A DNA stretch of 64,000 nucleotides from QZKY01 sp942492925 (GTDB lineage Bacteria; Pseudomonadota; Gammaproteobacteria; Burkholderiales; Burkholderiaceae_D), in the NCBI GenBank assembly GCA_942492925.1, contig OW818641.1, forward strand, positions 744,001 to 808,000, given 5' to 3'. The stretch's first letter is position 1. Each line of letters begins with the position of its first letter. Below are positions 53,126-61,512 of this stretch, one piece after another. A model generated the notes under the pieces. That model made no database searches. It saw only the letters and a list, made by a program, of their open reading frames with translations, and had not been told where the DNA came from. The position numbers were made by a program, and so were the translations under genes.

Positions 53126-53506
53126 ATGTACTACAGCATTTGTACGAGTTCTGCGAGCAGTCCTTTGGCCGACAGTGACCTCATGAACATCAAGGCGAAG
53201 TCAAGAACGGAATGTGAAAAATCGGGGGTGACCGGCTTGCTGGTTTTCCATCGCAACACCTTCATCCACTACTACGAAGGTGACAAGGAAAATGTCAAAA
53301 AAATTCTGGCGTCGATTGGCAAAGACAAGCGTTACAAAGGCGTGAAATCGGTCAGCGAAGGCAAGCTCAAGGATCGGCAATTTGCCAATTCTTCGATGGA
53401 GCTGCGCGTGCTGGACAAGGACCCGCTCTTTACCGCGGACGATCTGAAACAGGACAGTGCCGGCGTGAAGAAACTGATCAACGATTGTTTCATGAAGATC
53501 ACGTGA
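53126..53506 (+). CDS. BLUF-like protein lacking key flavin-site residues
   Basis: A 126-residue protein with the BLUF layout: N-terminal YYSICTSSASSPLADSDL, then SGVTGLLVFHRNTFIHYYEG, and KDKRYKGVKSVSEG. In photoactive BLUF domains Gln sits in FLQVLEG and Asn four residues before GxTG. Here the Gln is His (FIHYYEG) and the Asn is Cys (CEKSGVTG), while the N-terminal Tyr may remain. The domain fold is likely kept, but blue-light photochemistry is doubtful. AGAGGGGG precedes the ATG. It is transcribed alone, with a terminator behind. Confidence 0.72.
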   Translation: MYYSICTSSASSPLADSDLMNIKAKSRTECEKSGVTGLLVFHRNTFIHYYEGDKENVKKILASIGKDKRYKGVKSVSEGKLKDRQFANSSMELRVLDKDPLFTADDLKQDSAGVKKLINDCFMKIT

Positions 53507-53554
53507 TTTTTTAATCCACGGCACATCTGCGGTGTCGTGGGCAGGCGTTCAATA

Positions 53555-53591
53555 CAAAAAAGCCGGTCATGGGTGCGACCGGCTTTTTTTT
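53555..53591. terminator. Bidirectional terminator between convergent genes
   Basis: AGCCGGTC (53561-53568) pairs with GACCGGCT (53577-53584), with six A before and eight T after. Confidence 0.9.
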
Positions 53592-53600
53592 ACGCGTCAG

Positions 53601-54023
53601 TTACGGGTTGAGCAGGCGCGCCTTGTCCTCTTCGATGTCAGACATGAGCGCCTGCCGTTTTTCTGCGGGCAAGGCTTCAAAGTGTTGGTGCCCCCGGCTG
53701 ACGCAATAGTCGATCTGCAGGAGGGTCACCTTGTTGGGTTGTTTTTTCAGTCGGTCCAAGGCCCAACGAATGTCGGCTTCATTGGCGCTCAGACGTTCTG
53801 CCCGATCGAGCCAGACCCGATAGAGCAATACCGCCACGTCAATTTCCTTGTCATTGTCTTTTTTGGCGCCAGACATGGTCGCCGCGCTGAGTGTCATGCA
53901 AGCCGCACACATCGCAGCGACACGCGCGGTCGATTGCTTTTTGAAGGCAGGGGGAAGTTCGGTAGCCAGGCTGCTGCAAGTGATTAGCAGGCAGGCCAGC
54001 GATGCAGAAAATCTGAATGTCAT
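53601..54023 (-). CDS. Secreted protein of unknown function in the MoxR-VWA operon
   Basis: A 140-residue protein: signal peptide (about 1-21), then a mature part with a CxxC pair (MCAACMTL) and further Cys near the C-terminus (DYCVSRGHQHF). The CxxC is not followed by His, so it is not a normal heme c site. It lies six bases after the VWA gene and is probably co-transcribed. I do not recognise a family. Confidence 0.6.
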   Translation of the reverse strand: MTFRFSASLACLLITCSSLATELPPAFKKQSTARVAAMCAACMTLSAATMSGAKKDNDKEIDVAVLLYRVWLDRAERLSANEADIRWALDRLKKQPNKVTLLQIDYCVSRGHQHFEALPAEKRQALMSDIEEDKARLLNP

Positions 54024-54029
54024 GATGAT

Positions 54030-55211
54030 TTATTTGGCGAGCACTTTCATGGCTTGCTCAAGCCCCGAGAGCGTGAGCGGAAACATCCGGTTGTGCATGA
54101 CGTCCTTCAGCAGCACGATGGTTCGGCTAAGGTGCCAGTAGTGTTCGCGTTCGGGATTGAGCCAGACGGCTTGTTTGTAGTGATCAACGAGGCGACGCAT
54201 CCAGACGATGCCGGCATCCTGCGAGACGCTCCCATCCTGGTAGACGCATGGATCCAGCAACTCCGTTGTGCCCATGGTGCCATCGCCGACAATGATGAGT
54301 TTGTGATCCTTGCCGTACCTGTTCATGATGGTGTGCAGCGAATAGTGCTCCACGACGCGTGCGCCAACGTAGCGCCAGACGGAATCGCTCATGATATTGT
54401 GAAAATAGAACCATTCGAGCTGCTTGAATTCGGATTTCGCGGCAGAAAACAGTTCTTCGCACAATTTGAAATAGGGGTCCATCGAACCGCCGATATCAAA
54501 CAGAATCAGCACCTTCACCTTGTTCTCGCGTTCGGGGCGCATCTTGATGTCGAGCCAACCCGCATTGCGCGCAGTGCTGGCGATGGTGTTGTCGAGATCG
54601 AGTTCCTCCGGCACGCCTTCGCGAGCAAACTTGCGCAAGCGGCGCAGCGCAATCTTGATGCTGCGGGTGTTGAACTCGATTTCATCGTCGAGCCCCTTGA
54701 ATTCGCGGCTGTCCCACGCTTTGACCGCGCTGCGGTTGCCGGTTTCCGTGTTTTCGGCAGGCATGTCGTCTTCCCCCAAGCCACCTTGGGCGACGGGGCT
54801 GTTGCCGCTCTCGCCGAGAAGCGACGAACGCTGCTTATCCTCTTCTTCCGGTTCGAGATCTTTGCTGCGCTGCAGGATGGATTTCGGCATGACCGGCTGG
54901 GGGATGTCGGGTTCCAGTAGAAGATCGTCAGACGGAAGGTGCCTCGCCGCGTCGTTCAACATGTCTGCCAGCGTTTTTTCCGGCGTTTCGCCGTTTTCCG
55001 CGTGCAGTTTTTTAAAGTATTCGCCGAAAGCGACATCGAACTTGTCATAGTTCGCTTCGGTCTTCACCAGACACAGGCGCGAGAAGGCATAAAATTCATC
55101 GATGTTGTATCGCACCACACCGGCTTTGAGGCCGTCCAGTAATGCCAGAAACTCCGTCGTGGTGACCGGCAGGCGATGTTGCTTAAGATGCAGAAAAAAA
55201 TCGATGAGCAT
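54030..55211 (-). CDS. VWA-domain protein (CoxE family)
   Basis: A 393-residue soluble protein. The N-terminal helical region ends in an acidic linker (LEPEEEDKQRSS). The VWA domain (about 205-390) has a MIDAS-like motif DIGGSMD (usual DxSxS, with Gly-Gly-Ser here). CoxE-type VWA proteins work with MoxR ATPases as chaperones in metalloenzyme maturation or stress. No CO dehydrogenase or methanol dehydrogenase genes are near, so the client is unknown. It lies 22 bases after the MoxR gene on the same strand. Confidence 0.84.
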   Translation of the reverse strand: MLIDFFLHLKQHRLPVTTTEFLALLDGLKAGVVRYNIDEFYAFSRLCLVKTEANYDKFDVAFGEYFKKLHAENGETPEKTLADMLNDAARHLPSDDLLLEPDIPQPVMPKSILQRSKDLEPEEEDKQRSSLLGESGNSPVAQGGLGEDDMPAENTETGNRSAVKAWDSREFKGLDDEIEFNTRSIKIALRRLRKFAREGVPEELDLDNTIASTARNAGWLDIKMRPERENKVKVLILFDIGGSMDPYFKLCEELFSAAKSEFKQLEWFYFHNIMSDSVWRYVGARVVEHYSLHTIMNRYGKDHKLIIVGDGTMGTTELLDPCVYQDGSVSQDAGIVWMRRLVDHYKQAVWLNPEREHYWHLSRTIVLLKDVMHNRMFPLTLSGLEQAMKVLAK

Positions 55212-55233
55212 CTAAAACGCGCTTGAAAAAATA

Positions 55234-56076
55234 TTACGCTCTTTGCTTGTTGGACTGCACGATGCGCTGCAGCAGCCCGACGTCTTGCTCGTTCTTCACC
55301 AGCGCGCCGGTCATTGGCGGCAATTCGGTGCGCTTGTTATTGGTGTGCAAGGAGGCCGGATCAATACCTTCCGCATTGAGTAGCTTGAGCCAGTCGAGCA
55401 ATTCCGACGTGGAGGGTTTTTTCTTGAGGCCGTTCACCTGACGCATTTCAAAAAAGACTTCGAGCGCTTCACGCGTGAGTTCGTCCTGCAATCCCGGAAA
55501 ATGCACGTCCACGATTTGCTTCATGGTTTCCTTGTCGGGGAAAGCGATGTAGTGGAAGAAGCAGCGGCGCAGGAAAGCGTCCGGCAATTCCTTTTCATTG
55601 TTCGAGGTGATGATGATGACGGGACGATGCTTCGCGCGCACGAGTTCACGCGTTTCGTAGCAAAAAAATTCCATGCGGTCGAGTTCGCGCAGGAGGTCGT
55701 TCGGGAATTCGATATCGGCCTTGTCGATTTCATCAATCAGCACGACGGTCGGCACGTCCGATTCAAATGCCTGCCACAATACGCCCTTGATGATGTAATT
55801 GGCAATATTGGCAACCCGCTCATCCCCTAACTGGGAATCTCGCAGACGGGAGACGGCATCGTATTCGTACAGGCCGTGCTGGGCTTTCGTGGTTGATTTG
55901 ATATGCCATTGCAAAAGCGGCATGTCCAGTGCTGCGGCCACTTCTTCGGCCAGCATGGTTTTGCCGGTGCCGGGTTCGCCTTTAACGAGTAGTGGGCGCT
56001 GGAGGGTAATGGCAGCATTGACGGCCAGTTGCAAATCGGCCGTGGCGATGTAGTTTGGGCTTCCTTCAAAACGCAT
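55234..56076 (-). CDS. MoxR-family AAA+ ATPase
   Basis: A 280-residue AAA+ protein with Walker A GEPGTGKTML, Walker B VVLIDEIDKADIE, sensor 1 IIITSNNEKELPDAFLRRCFFHY and the AAA lid. It is the short CoxD/MoxR class. MoxR ATPases pair with VWA proteins as ATP-driven chaperones. It starts the three-gene operon with the VWA protein and the secreted protein. Confidence 0.9.
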   Translation of the reverse strand: MRFEGSPNYIATADLQLAVNAAITLQRPLLVKGEPGTGKTMLAEEVAAALDMPLLQWHIKSTTKAQHGLYEYDAVSRLRDSQLGDERVANIANYIIKGVLWQAFESDVPTVVLIDEIDKADIEFPNDLLRELDRMEFFCYETRELVRAKHRPVIIITSNNEKELPDAFLRRCFFHYIAFPDKETMKQIVDVHFPGLQDELTREALEVFFEMRQVNGLKKKPSTSELLDWLKLLNAEGIDPASLHTNNKRTELPPMTGALVKNEQDVGLLQRIVQSNKQRA

Positions 56077-56265
56077 GTGATTTCCTGAATGCTGAATCGG
56101 CGGGTTAACACGAACAGCCAGCCTGGTTGGCGGCGCGGATTCCTAGTGAGCGGTGTGTCTTCACGTGGTTTGTCAGTGAACGGACACCACTTCAAGCGTC
56201 GAAGTATAACAGCAGGATAGGGGGAGAAAACCGGAGAAATGGAGTGGGATTAAGTCGGTGTCCTG

Positions 56266-57135
56266 CTAGTAGCGGGAATCGTTACGCATGGCCGTGTGGG
56301 GGATTTGCACGTGTTCGAAGAAGCCGCGGCCAAGGCGTCGCAGGCCGGAGTCATCAGATGTGCGCGGGCCGAAAAAGACTTCGGAGAGATTGATGCCGAT
56401 GCCGACAAACACGTGACGTTCCAGATCGTCGCCATGCGCGCGTTCGGTATTGCTGAAGCCGCGGGTGTAATAACCCGTTTGAAGTTCCAGATAGCGCATC
56501 GGCGTATTGCGAAAAGTGTCGGTGCCGGAAAGTTTGAGCGCGAGCAGATATTTTTGGCCAGAGTAATCGCCGAGCGGATCGAACCCTTTGTGACCGGACG
56601 GTTCGTATTCCATTCGGAAATCAACCCGATCACGCATGCCCGGTATGGCATGGCGGGCATAAGCAAAAGCCGAACCGAGCAGGTTCACTGTCATGTCTTC
56701 GTGAGAAAACCCATATTTACGGGAGAAGCCATCCATGACTTCGACGTATAGCAGCAGCCCAGACGAAAAGAGGGCAGATGTGCGTGCTGCTTGCTCGGGC
56801 GTGCGTCCTTGCATGATCAATCTTTCCGTGAGAACGTTGGTGATGGCGTAGCTGGTGAAGGCGTGGCCCAGCTTGTCAGCGCCGCCATAATCAGTCTGTG
56901 AGCTAAACCAGCCTTCCGAATTGGAGACCCATTTGCGCTGGCTGCCCCAGCGCCAATTGGCAATTCCGAGTGTGGTGGCACCAATGAAGGCGGCGCTGGC
57001 TTCCCATTGAATGTCGGCAAGGTCATTGGCGAAAACCGTTGATGTGTAAGTGTGCGGCAGGCCTTGCGCGTGCAATGTGCCGTTGCCGAAAAGAAAGGCC
57101 AAGAAGAGTAAACTGGACAAAAGCGCTTTCATCAT
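56266..57135 (-). CDS. DUF2279-family periplasmic or outer-membrane protein
   Basis: A 289-residue exported protein. Signal peptide about 1-23 (FLFGNGTLHAQ). The DUF2279 core (YfiM-like) has GGADKLGHAFTSY, a short hydrophobic stretch SGLLLYVEVMDGFSRKYGFSHEDM and a helix NLLGSAFAYARH. The C-terminal part is strand-like (YLELQTGYYTRGF, VFVGIGINLSEVFFG) and may form a small barrel. Function is unknown. Tandem Met residues at 57135/57132 follow GAAGGG; the frame opens nine codons earlier without support. Confidence 0.77.
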   Translation of the reverse strand: MMKALLSSLLFLAFLFGNGTLHAQGLPHTYTSTVFANDLADIQWEASAAFIGATTLGIANWRWGSQRKWVSNSEGWFSSQTDYGGADKLGHAFTSYAITNVLTERLIMQGRTPEQAARTSALFSSGLLLYVEVMDGFSRKYGFSHEDMTVNLLGSAFAYARHAIPGMRDRVDFRMEYEPSGHKGFDPLGDYSGQKYLLALKLSGTDTFRNTPMRYLELQTGYYTRGFSNTERAHGDDLERHVFVGIGINLSEVFFGPRTSDDSGLRRLGRGFFEHVQIPHTAMRNDSRY

Positions 57136-57534
57136 GGCGCCCTTCGCAAAGAAGTGTCTCAATTATGGTGTGGGCATGTCATGCCGAAATTCTACGCCAA
57201 TGGCAAGGGTGACAACGGGGCAGAAGACGAGAGAGTTAGCAACTTTTTTAAAAGAGATCAATGGAAGTTAAAGTAAAACATTGACGTGATCGCGTAGAGA
57301 CGTGATCCCTCTCGAAAAAAGTTTGGAGGCTGAGAGCAAATTTTTCGATTAAGAAAAAGAAACAAGTGTCAACGTGGAAAGATTGCAAGAAATGTTTCCA
57401 TGCTGACTTATATTGTATGGCCCGCAGCGGCTTTTAATTTTTAAAAAGGTCATCGGTTTCTGCCATAAAGGTGTTTGAGAAAGAATCGTTTTGCCTAATA
57501 ATGTGGCTCTGGTTGGAAACGAAGGGAGTATCGG
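57136..57534. other. Divergent intergenic region before the rhodanese-like gene
   Basis: About 400 bases, AT-rich around 57240-57480. It contains a short direct repeat CGTGATC (near 57283 and 57300) and no gene. Promoters for both sides should lie here; none is strong enough to call. Confidence 0.45.
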
Positions 57535-58008
57535 GTGTCCGGCAAGCAGAAAGAAATCGATGAGGCCGATCAAGCATTGCTGGAGCGTGCGCGTCAGCGC
57601 GCGCAGATTTTTGGCGTGGAGTTTGCCGGGCTGGTCTATCCTTCTGAAGCTTGGAGCCTCTTTCGTTCCGGCGCTGCTGTGTTGATGGATGTGCGGACAG
57701 CAGAGGAACGCAAATATGTTGGCCGTGTGCCGGACACGCCGCACGTGGCATGGCGTATGGGCATGAATATGGCGGTGAATCCGAAGTTCATGCAGCAAGT
57801 GAAGGCGGTTGTGTCGAAAGATACGGTGGTGCTCTTGCTCTCCCGCAGTGGGGGACGTTCGACGGAAGCATCGGAAGCCTTGGCCAAAACGGGTTATGTG
57901 AATGTGTTTAACGTACTGGAAGGGTTTGAAGGGGAACTCGACAATCATCATCAACGCGGCACATACAACGGATGGCGTTACAGCAAACTGCCGTGGACAC
58001 AAGATTGA
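57535..58008 (+). CDS. Rhodanese-like protein with Ser in place of the catalytic Cys
   Basis: A 157-residue protein with a rhodanese domain (about 35-150): VLMDVRTAEERKYVGRV, the loop region LLLSRSGGRSTEAS and NVLEGFEGELD. In active sulfurtransferases the loop is CRxGxRS with a nucleophilic Cys; here S103 replaces it while the rest of the loop (RSGGRS) is kept. It should not carry a persulfide but could bind the same ligands or act as a regulator. It starts with GTG after GAAGGGAG. The next gene on the same strand is cysK, so a role in cysteine synthesis is possible (inference). Confidence 0.82.
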   Translation: MSGKQKEIDEADQALLERARQRAQIFGVEFAGLVYPSEAWSLFRSGAAVLMDVRTAEERKYVGRVPDTPHVAWRMGMNMAVNPKFMQQVKAVVSKDTVVLLLSRSGGRSTEASEALAKTGYVNVFNVLEGFEGELDNHHQRGTYNGWRYSKLPWTQD

Positions 58009-58088
58009 TTTGATGGGCCTGTCGCATTCATTTCAGGAATGCTTGCTGCGAAACGCTACGTCGGACACAAAAAATATAAGGTGACGTG

Positions 58089-59042
58089 ATGTTAAAGTGG
58101 TTTGAAGATAATTCGCGATCCATCGGTGGAACGCCACTGGTTCGGTTGAACCGAATCATCGGCGAGACCAAGGCAACTGTGCTGGTTAAAGTCGAGGGCC
58201 GCAATCCCGCCTATTCGATCAAGGACCGCGTGGGAGCGTCGCTGATTCGGGATGCTGAAAAAAAAGGAATACTGGGTCCGGGCAAAGAATTGGTAGAGCC
58301 GACCAGCGGCAACACGGGCATCGCCTTGGCGTATGTGGCGGCAGCGCGCGGTATTCCGCTGACGCTGACGATGCCGGAGACAATGAGCATCGAGCGTCGC
58401 AAGTTGCTGGCGGCGTATGGGGCGAAGCTGGTGTTGACGGACGGCGCATTGGGCATGCGGGGCGCCATTGCCAGGGCAGAAGAAATCGTGGCGTCTGATC
58501 CGAACCGTTACGTCATGCCGCAACAGTTCAAAAATCCGGCCAACCCGGCGATTCATGAATCGACAACGGGTCCGGAAATCTGGCAAGGCACAGGTGGGCG
58601 TGTGAATATGCTGGTGGCCTGCGTGGGGACGGGCGGCACCATTACCGGCACGACGCGCTACCTGAAACGCGTGAGTCGCCATCCCATTGAAGCCATTGCT
58701 GTCGAACCTGCAGGCAGTCCCGTGTTGACGCAAACGCGCGCGGGGGAAACGCTCAAGCCTGGGCCGCACAAAATTCAAGGCATCGGCGCGGGGTTTGTGC
58801 CCGATGTGCTGGATATGTCCTTGCTCGATGGCGTGGAAACCGTTAGGGACGAAGAAGCGATTGAATTTGCGCGCCGCTTGACGCGCACGGAAGGCATTAT
58901 TGCCGGGTTCTCCGGTGGTGCGGCGGCGGCGGTGGCTTTGCGTCTGGCCCGTCGTCCGGAAAACGCAGGCAAGACGATCGTGGCGATTTTGCCGGATTCG
59001 GGTGAGCGGTATCTTAGTTCCGAACTTTTCGAGGGTATTTGA
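58089..59042 (+). CDS. cysK: Cysteine synthase (O-acetylserine sulfhydrylase)
   Basis: A 317-residue PLP enzyme that makes cysteine from O-acetylserine and sulfide. The PLP Lys is K45 in NPAYSIKDRVGA. Further motifs are EPTSGNTGIALAYVAA (substrate loop), GTGGTITGTTRYL (phosphate cup) and KIQGIGAGFVPDVLD. The GIGAG loop and length are nearer CysK than CysM, but the two are hard to separate by eye. It follows the Ser-rhodanese by 80 bases on the same strand. Confidence 0.93.
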   Translation: MLKWFEDNSRSIGGTPLVRLNRIIGETKATVLVKVEGRNPAYSIKDRVGASLIRDAEKKGILGPGKELVEPTSGNTGIALAYVAAARGIPLTLTMPETMSIERRKLLAAYGAKLVLTDGALGMRGAIARAEEIVASDPNRYVMPQQFKNPANPAIHESTTGPEIWQGTGGRVNMLVACVGTGGTITGTTRYLKRVSRHPIEAIAVEPAGSPVLTQTRAGETLKPGPHKIQGIGAGFVPDVLDMSLLDGVETVRDEEAIEFARRLTRTEGIIAGFSGGAAAAVALRLARRPENAGKTIVAILPDSGERYLSSELFEGI

Positions 59043-59051
59043 CGGCGTGTC

Positions 59052-59819
59052 TCAAGCGCCGTTCAGCATCCATTCTTTCAAGCCATTGATCCAGGTCCGG
59101 GTGTACCACCCCGTTTGTTGGCGGATGGCGGCGGCGCGTTGGTTGAGCACAGAAAAATCAACCGATGGTGATTGCTTGAAACCGATGACGATCATGTTTT
59201 CATCATCCACGCGCGGCAGCCACACGGTGGCATCGAAAGCCATCAGGATGCCGTGCAGATTTTTTTCGTAACTCTCGTAATCCCCGAAAATGTTGGTGGT
59301 CAGCATGCCATTTTCCGTGAGGCAAGCGGCGCATGCTTCGTAAAATTCGGGTGAATCCAGCACGGGGCCGCGCGCGAATTCATCATAGAGATCCACTTGC
59401 AAAATATCGACGCTATTCCGATTGGCCGGATCGGTGACGAACGTCATGGCATCCATTTTCAGCACCTGCAGGCGATCATCGTCCGGCGGCAGAAAGAATT
59501 CGTTCCGACAAATGTCGATGACGGAAGGGTTCAGTTCAATGGCGGTCACTTTCGATTCCGCAAAATGGCGGTAGCAAAATTTTGTCAGCGCGCTAGAGCC
59601 CAAGCCCAGTTGCACGATGTGTTTGGGGTGTTCTTCAAACAGCATCCAGATCATCATCTGCTGTACATATTCAAGTGCAATCGCATCCGGTTTGGCGAGA
59701 TGCATGGCGCCCTGGATCCACGAGGTGCCCAGGTGCAGATAACGCAGTTCCTTGTCTTCTGTGGTGGTGGCAAGCGGCAGCTGGGAACCGTTGGGAGAAG
59801 CATTCAAAAAGTCAGACAT
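59052..59819 (-). CDS. Spermidine synthase-like aminopropyltransferase/methyltransferase
   Basis: A 255-residue SAM-fold protein of the SpeE family. It has the nucleotide site IVQLGLGSSALTKFCYRHF, AIELNPSVIDICRN, and the acidic active-site strand VDLYDEFARGP with two Asp. The N-terminal strand domain of full spermidine synthases is shorter. Polyamine formation is possible, but many SpeE-like proteins of this size have other roles. It overlaps the RluA-type gene by 16 bases. Confidence 0.78.
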   Translation of the reverse strand: MSDFLNASPNGSQLPLATTTEDKELRYLHLGTSWIQGAMHLAKPDAIALEYVQQMMIWMLFEEHPKHIVQLGLGSSALTKFCYRHFAESKVTAIELNPSVIDICRNEFFLPPDDDRLQVLKMDAMTFVTDPANRNSVDILQVDLYDEFARGPVLDSPEFYEACAACLTENGMLTTNIFGDYESYEKNLHGILMAFDATVWLPRVDDENMIVIGFKQSPSVDFSVLNQRAAAIRQQTGWYTRTWINGLKEWMLNGA

Positions 59820-60724
59820 CGCTTGCTTTCAAAGGTGCGTCGTTCGCCGGTGATGGGGTCCGTGAACGCAATCGATTTGGCCAGCAGTTTCAAGGGCCGG
59901 TCGTAATCCGACGTCTGCCCAAGCGGCAGTTCCGGGTAAAGGTGGGGATAAATCCGGTCATTGACGATAGGCCGACCGAGCGAGGCCATATGCACGCGCA
60001 ACTGGTGGCGTTGTCCCGTGACAGGATGAAGGGCGTAACGGGCGAGCGCGCCTTGCGTCTCCAGCAGGGTGAGATGGGTTTCTGCGTTCGGTTCGCCCGT
60101 CGTGACTTGCATTTGCATGAAGGAAGCCGCTTCCCGCAGGCGATTGGTGATGACCGAAGGCAGCGGGAGATCGGCGCGGTAGGGTGCAATGGCTTCGTAG
60201 TGCTTCTCGACGGTGCGTTCGCGAAACATCGCCTGATACGCATTGCGTGTTTTCGGCTGAATGGTAAACAGTACCAGTCCTGCCGTGTCCAAATCGATGC
60301 GGTGCATGGGCACCAGTGTGTCGATGCCGAGTTTGCGTTTGAGTCGCACCAGCAGGGTTTCCTGCAGATAGCGGCCGGAGGGGACGACGGGCAGGAAATG
60401 CGGTTTGTCCGCGACCACCAGCCAGTCGTCCTGATAGACCACGGTTTCTTCGAAGGGAATCGGCCGTTCAGGGGGCAGCGTGCGGTAGTAATAAATTTTG
60501 CGGTGCGACACGTAGGGGCAGTCGGGCGACAGCCTTTTGCCGCTGGCATCGAACACGTCGCCGCGCGCCATGCGCGCCTGCCATTCTTCCAGCGGAAAGC
60601 GCGCAAAACGATGGGCCAAATAGTCGGCGAGGGTGGGCCAGGCACCTTCGGGAAGGGCGACACAACTGGCACTGACACCGTTTCGGACCGGGAGCGGCGG
60701 CCGGGTGAGTGAAGCAGAAATCAT
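59804..60724 (-). CDS. RluA-family RNA pseudouridine synthase
   Basis: A 306-residue enzyme converting uridine to pseudouridine in rRNA or tRNA. The catalytic Asp is in MHRIDLDTAGLVLFT. Other family segments are VVADKPHFLPVVPSG and the C-terminal HPVTGQRHQLRVHMASLGRPIVNDRIYP (in parts). An N-terminal S4-like part is weak. The target site in RNA is not predictable. The end overlaps the start of the spermidine synthase-like gene, so they are co-translated. Confidence 0.87.
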   Translation of the reverse strand: MISASLTRPPLPVRNGVSASCVALPEGAWPTLADYLAHRFARFPLEEWQARMARGDVFDASGKRLSPDCPYVSHRKIYYYRTLPPERPIPFEETVVYQDDWLVVADKPHFLPVVPSGRYLQETLLVRLKRKLGIDTLVPMHRIDLDTAGLVLFTIQPKTRNAYQAMFRERTVEKHYEAIAPYRADLPLPSVITNRLREAASFMQMQVTTGEPNAETHLTLLETQGALARYALHPVTGQRHQLRVHMASLGRPIVNDRIYPHLYPELPLGQTSDYDRPLKLLAKSIAFTDPITGERRTFESKRCLTF

Positions 60725-60897
60725 GATATCGCGTATTTTCGCAGAAAAATGGCAGGGTTTGTTACAGATGCCTTCCGAGGCGAGGTGTGGGCGTGTTTGG
60801 CTGGTGCAGGCGGCAACTGCGGAAATTGACGGCAGACCGTCGGCTGGCGCATACTAACCGTTTTGCGTTAACGTACCCGATAAGCAGGGGTCTTCGG

Positions 60898-61512
60898 ATG
60901 AATAATGCGGCTGGAAAAGTGGTGTTGCCTCCGACAATCGCGGCGGCATTTTTTTTGTCCGGCGCAGCCGGCCTGATTTATCAGATTGCGTGGCAGCGGC
61001 TGCTGTTTGCGAACTTTGGCGTGGATATCGAATCCATCACGGTGGTGGTATCGGCGTTCATGCTGGGGCTGGGATGCGGTGGTTATCTGGGCGGTCGGAT
61101 TGCGGATCGCTACTTCAATAAATCGCTCTTGTTGTTTTGTCTGTTTGAAACCTTCATCGGTTGCTACGGTATCGGCAGCCCCTATTTCATTGAATACATC
61201 GGTCAGGCGGGCGCGAGCAGCGGCTTGGTGGCCATCGCGGTGCTGAACTTTTTCAGTATTCTTCCGGCGACTGTTTTGATGGGCGGCACGTTGCCGATGC
61301 TGACCGCGTGGCTGGCCAAGAAACCCAGTGGTGTGGGCGATGCGATCGGCATTCTCTACTTTTGCAATACGCTGGGAGCGGCCATTGGTTGCTTCGCGAC
61401 GGCGTTTGTGTTGTTCATGTTCTTCGATTTGTACCAGGTGATCTGGATGGCGGCGGCCAGCAACTTTATTGTGGCGACGCTGGCGTATGTGGAGGGCCGT
61501 CGCTATGTCTGA
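60898..61512 (+). CDS. Membrane half of a split MFS/spermidine-synthase-type protein
   Basis: A 204-residue membrane protein with about six helices (FFLSGAAGLIYQIAWQRLLFANF, VVVSAFMLGLGCGGYLGGRIAD, LPATVLMGGTLPMLTAWL, in parts). The helix pattern and motifs match the first half of fused membrane spermidine-synthase-like proteins. It overlaps the next gene by eight bases in a different frame. GGGG lies before the ATG at 60898; frames open further upstream lack support. Confidence 0.72.
   Translation: MNNAAGKVVLPPTIAAAFFLSGAAGLIYQIAWQRLLFANFGVDIESITVVVSAFMLGLGCGGYLGGRIADRYFNKSLLLFCLFETFIGCYGIGSPYFIEYIGQAGASSGLVAIAVLNFFSILPATVLMGGTLPMLTAWLAKKPSGVGDAIGILYFCNTLGAAIGCFATAFVLFMFFDLYQVIWMAAASNFIVATLAYVEGRRYV

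Noticed and set aside
61505..61512. Frameshift error between the two SpeE-like membrane genes
   Set aside because: A strong ribosome binding site precedes the second ATG and the overlap is typical of coupled genes, so a true split is preferred, though raw reads would settle it.
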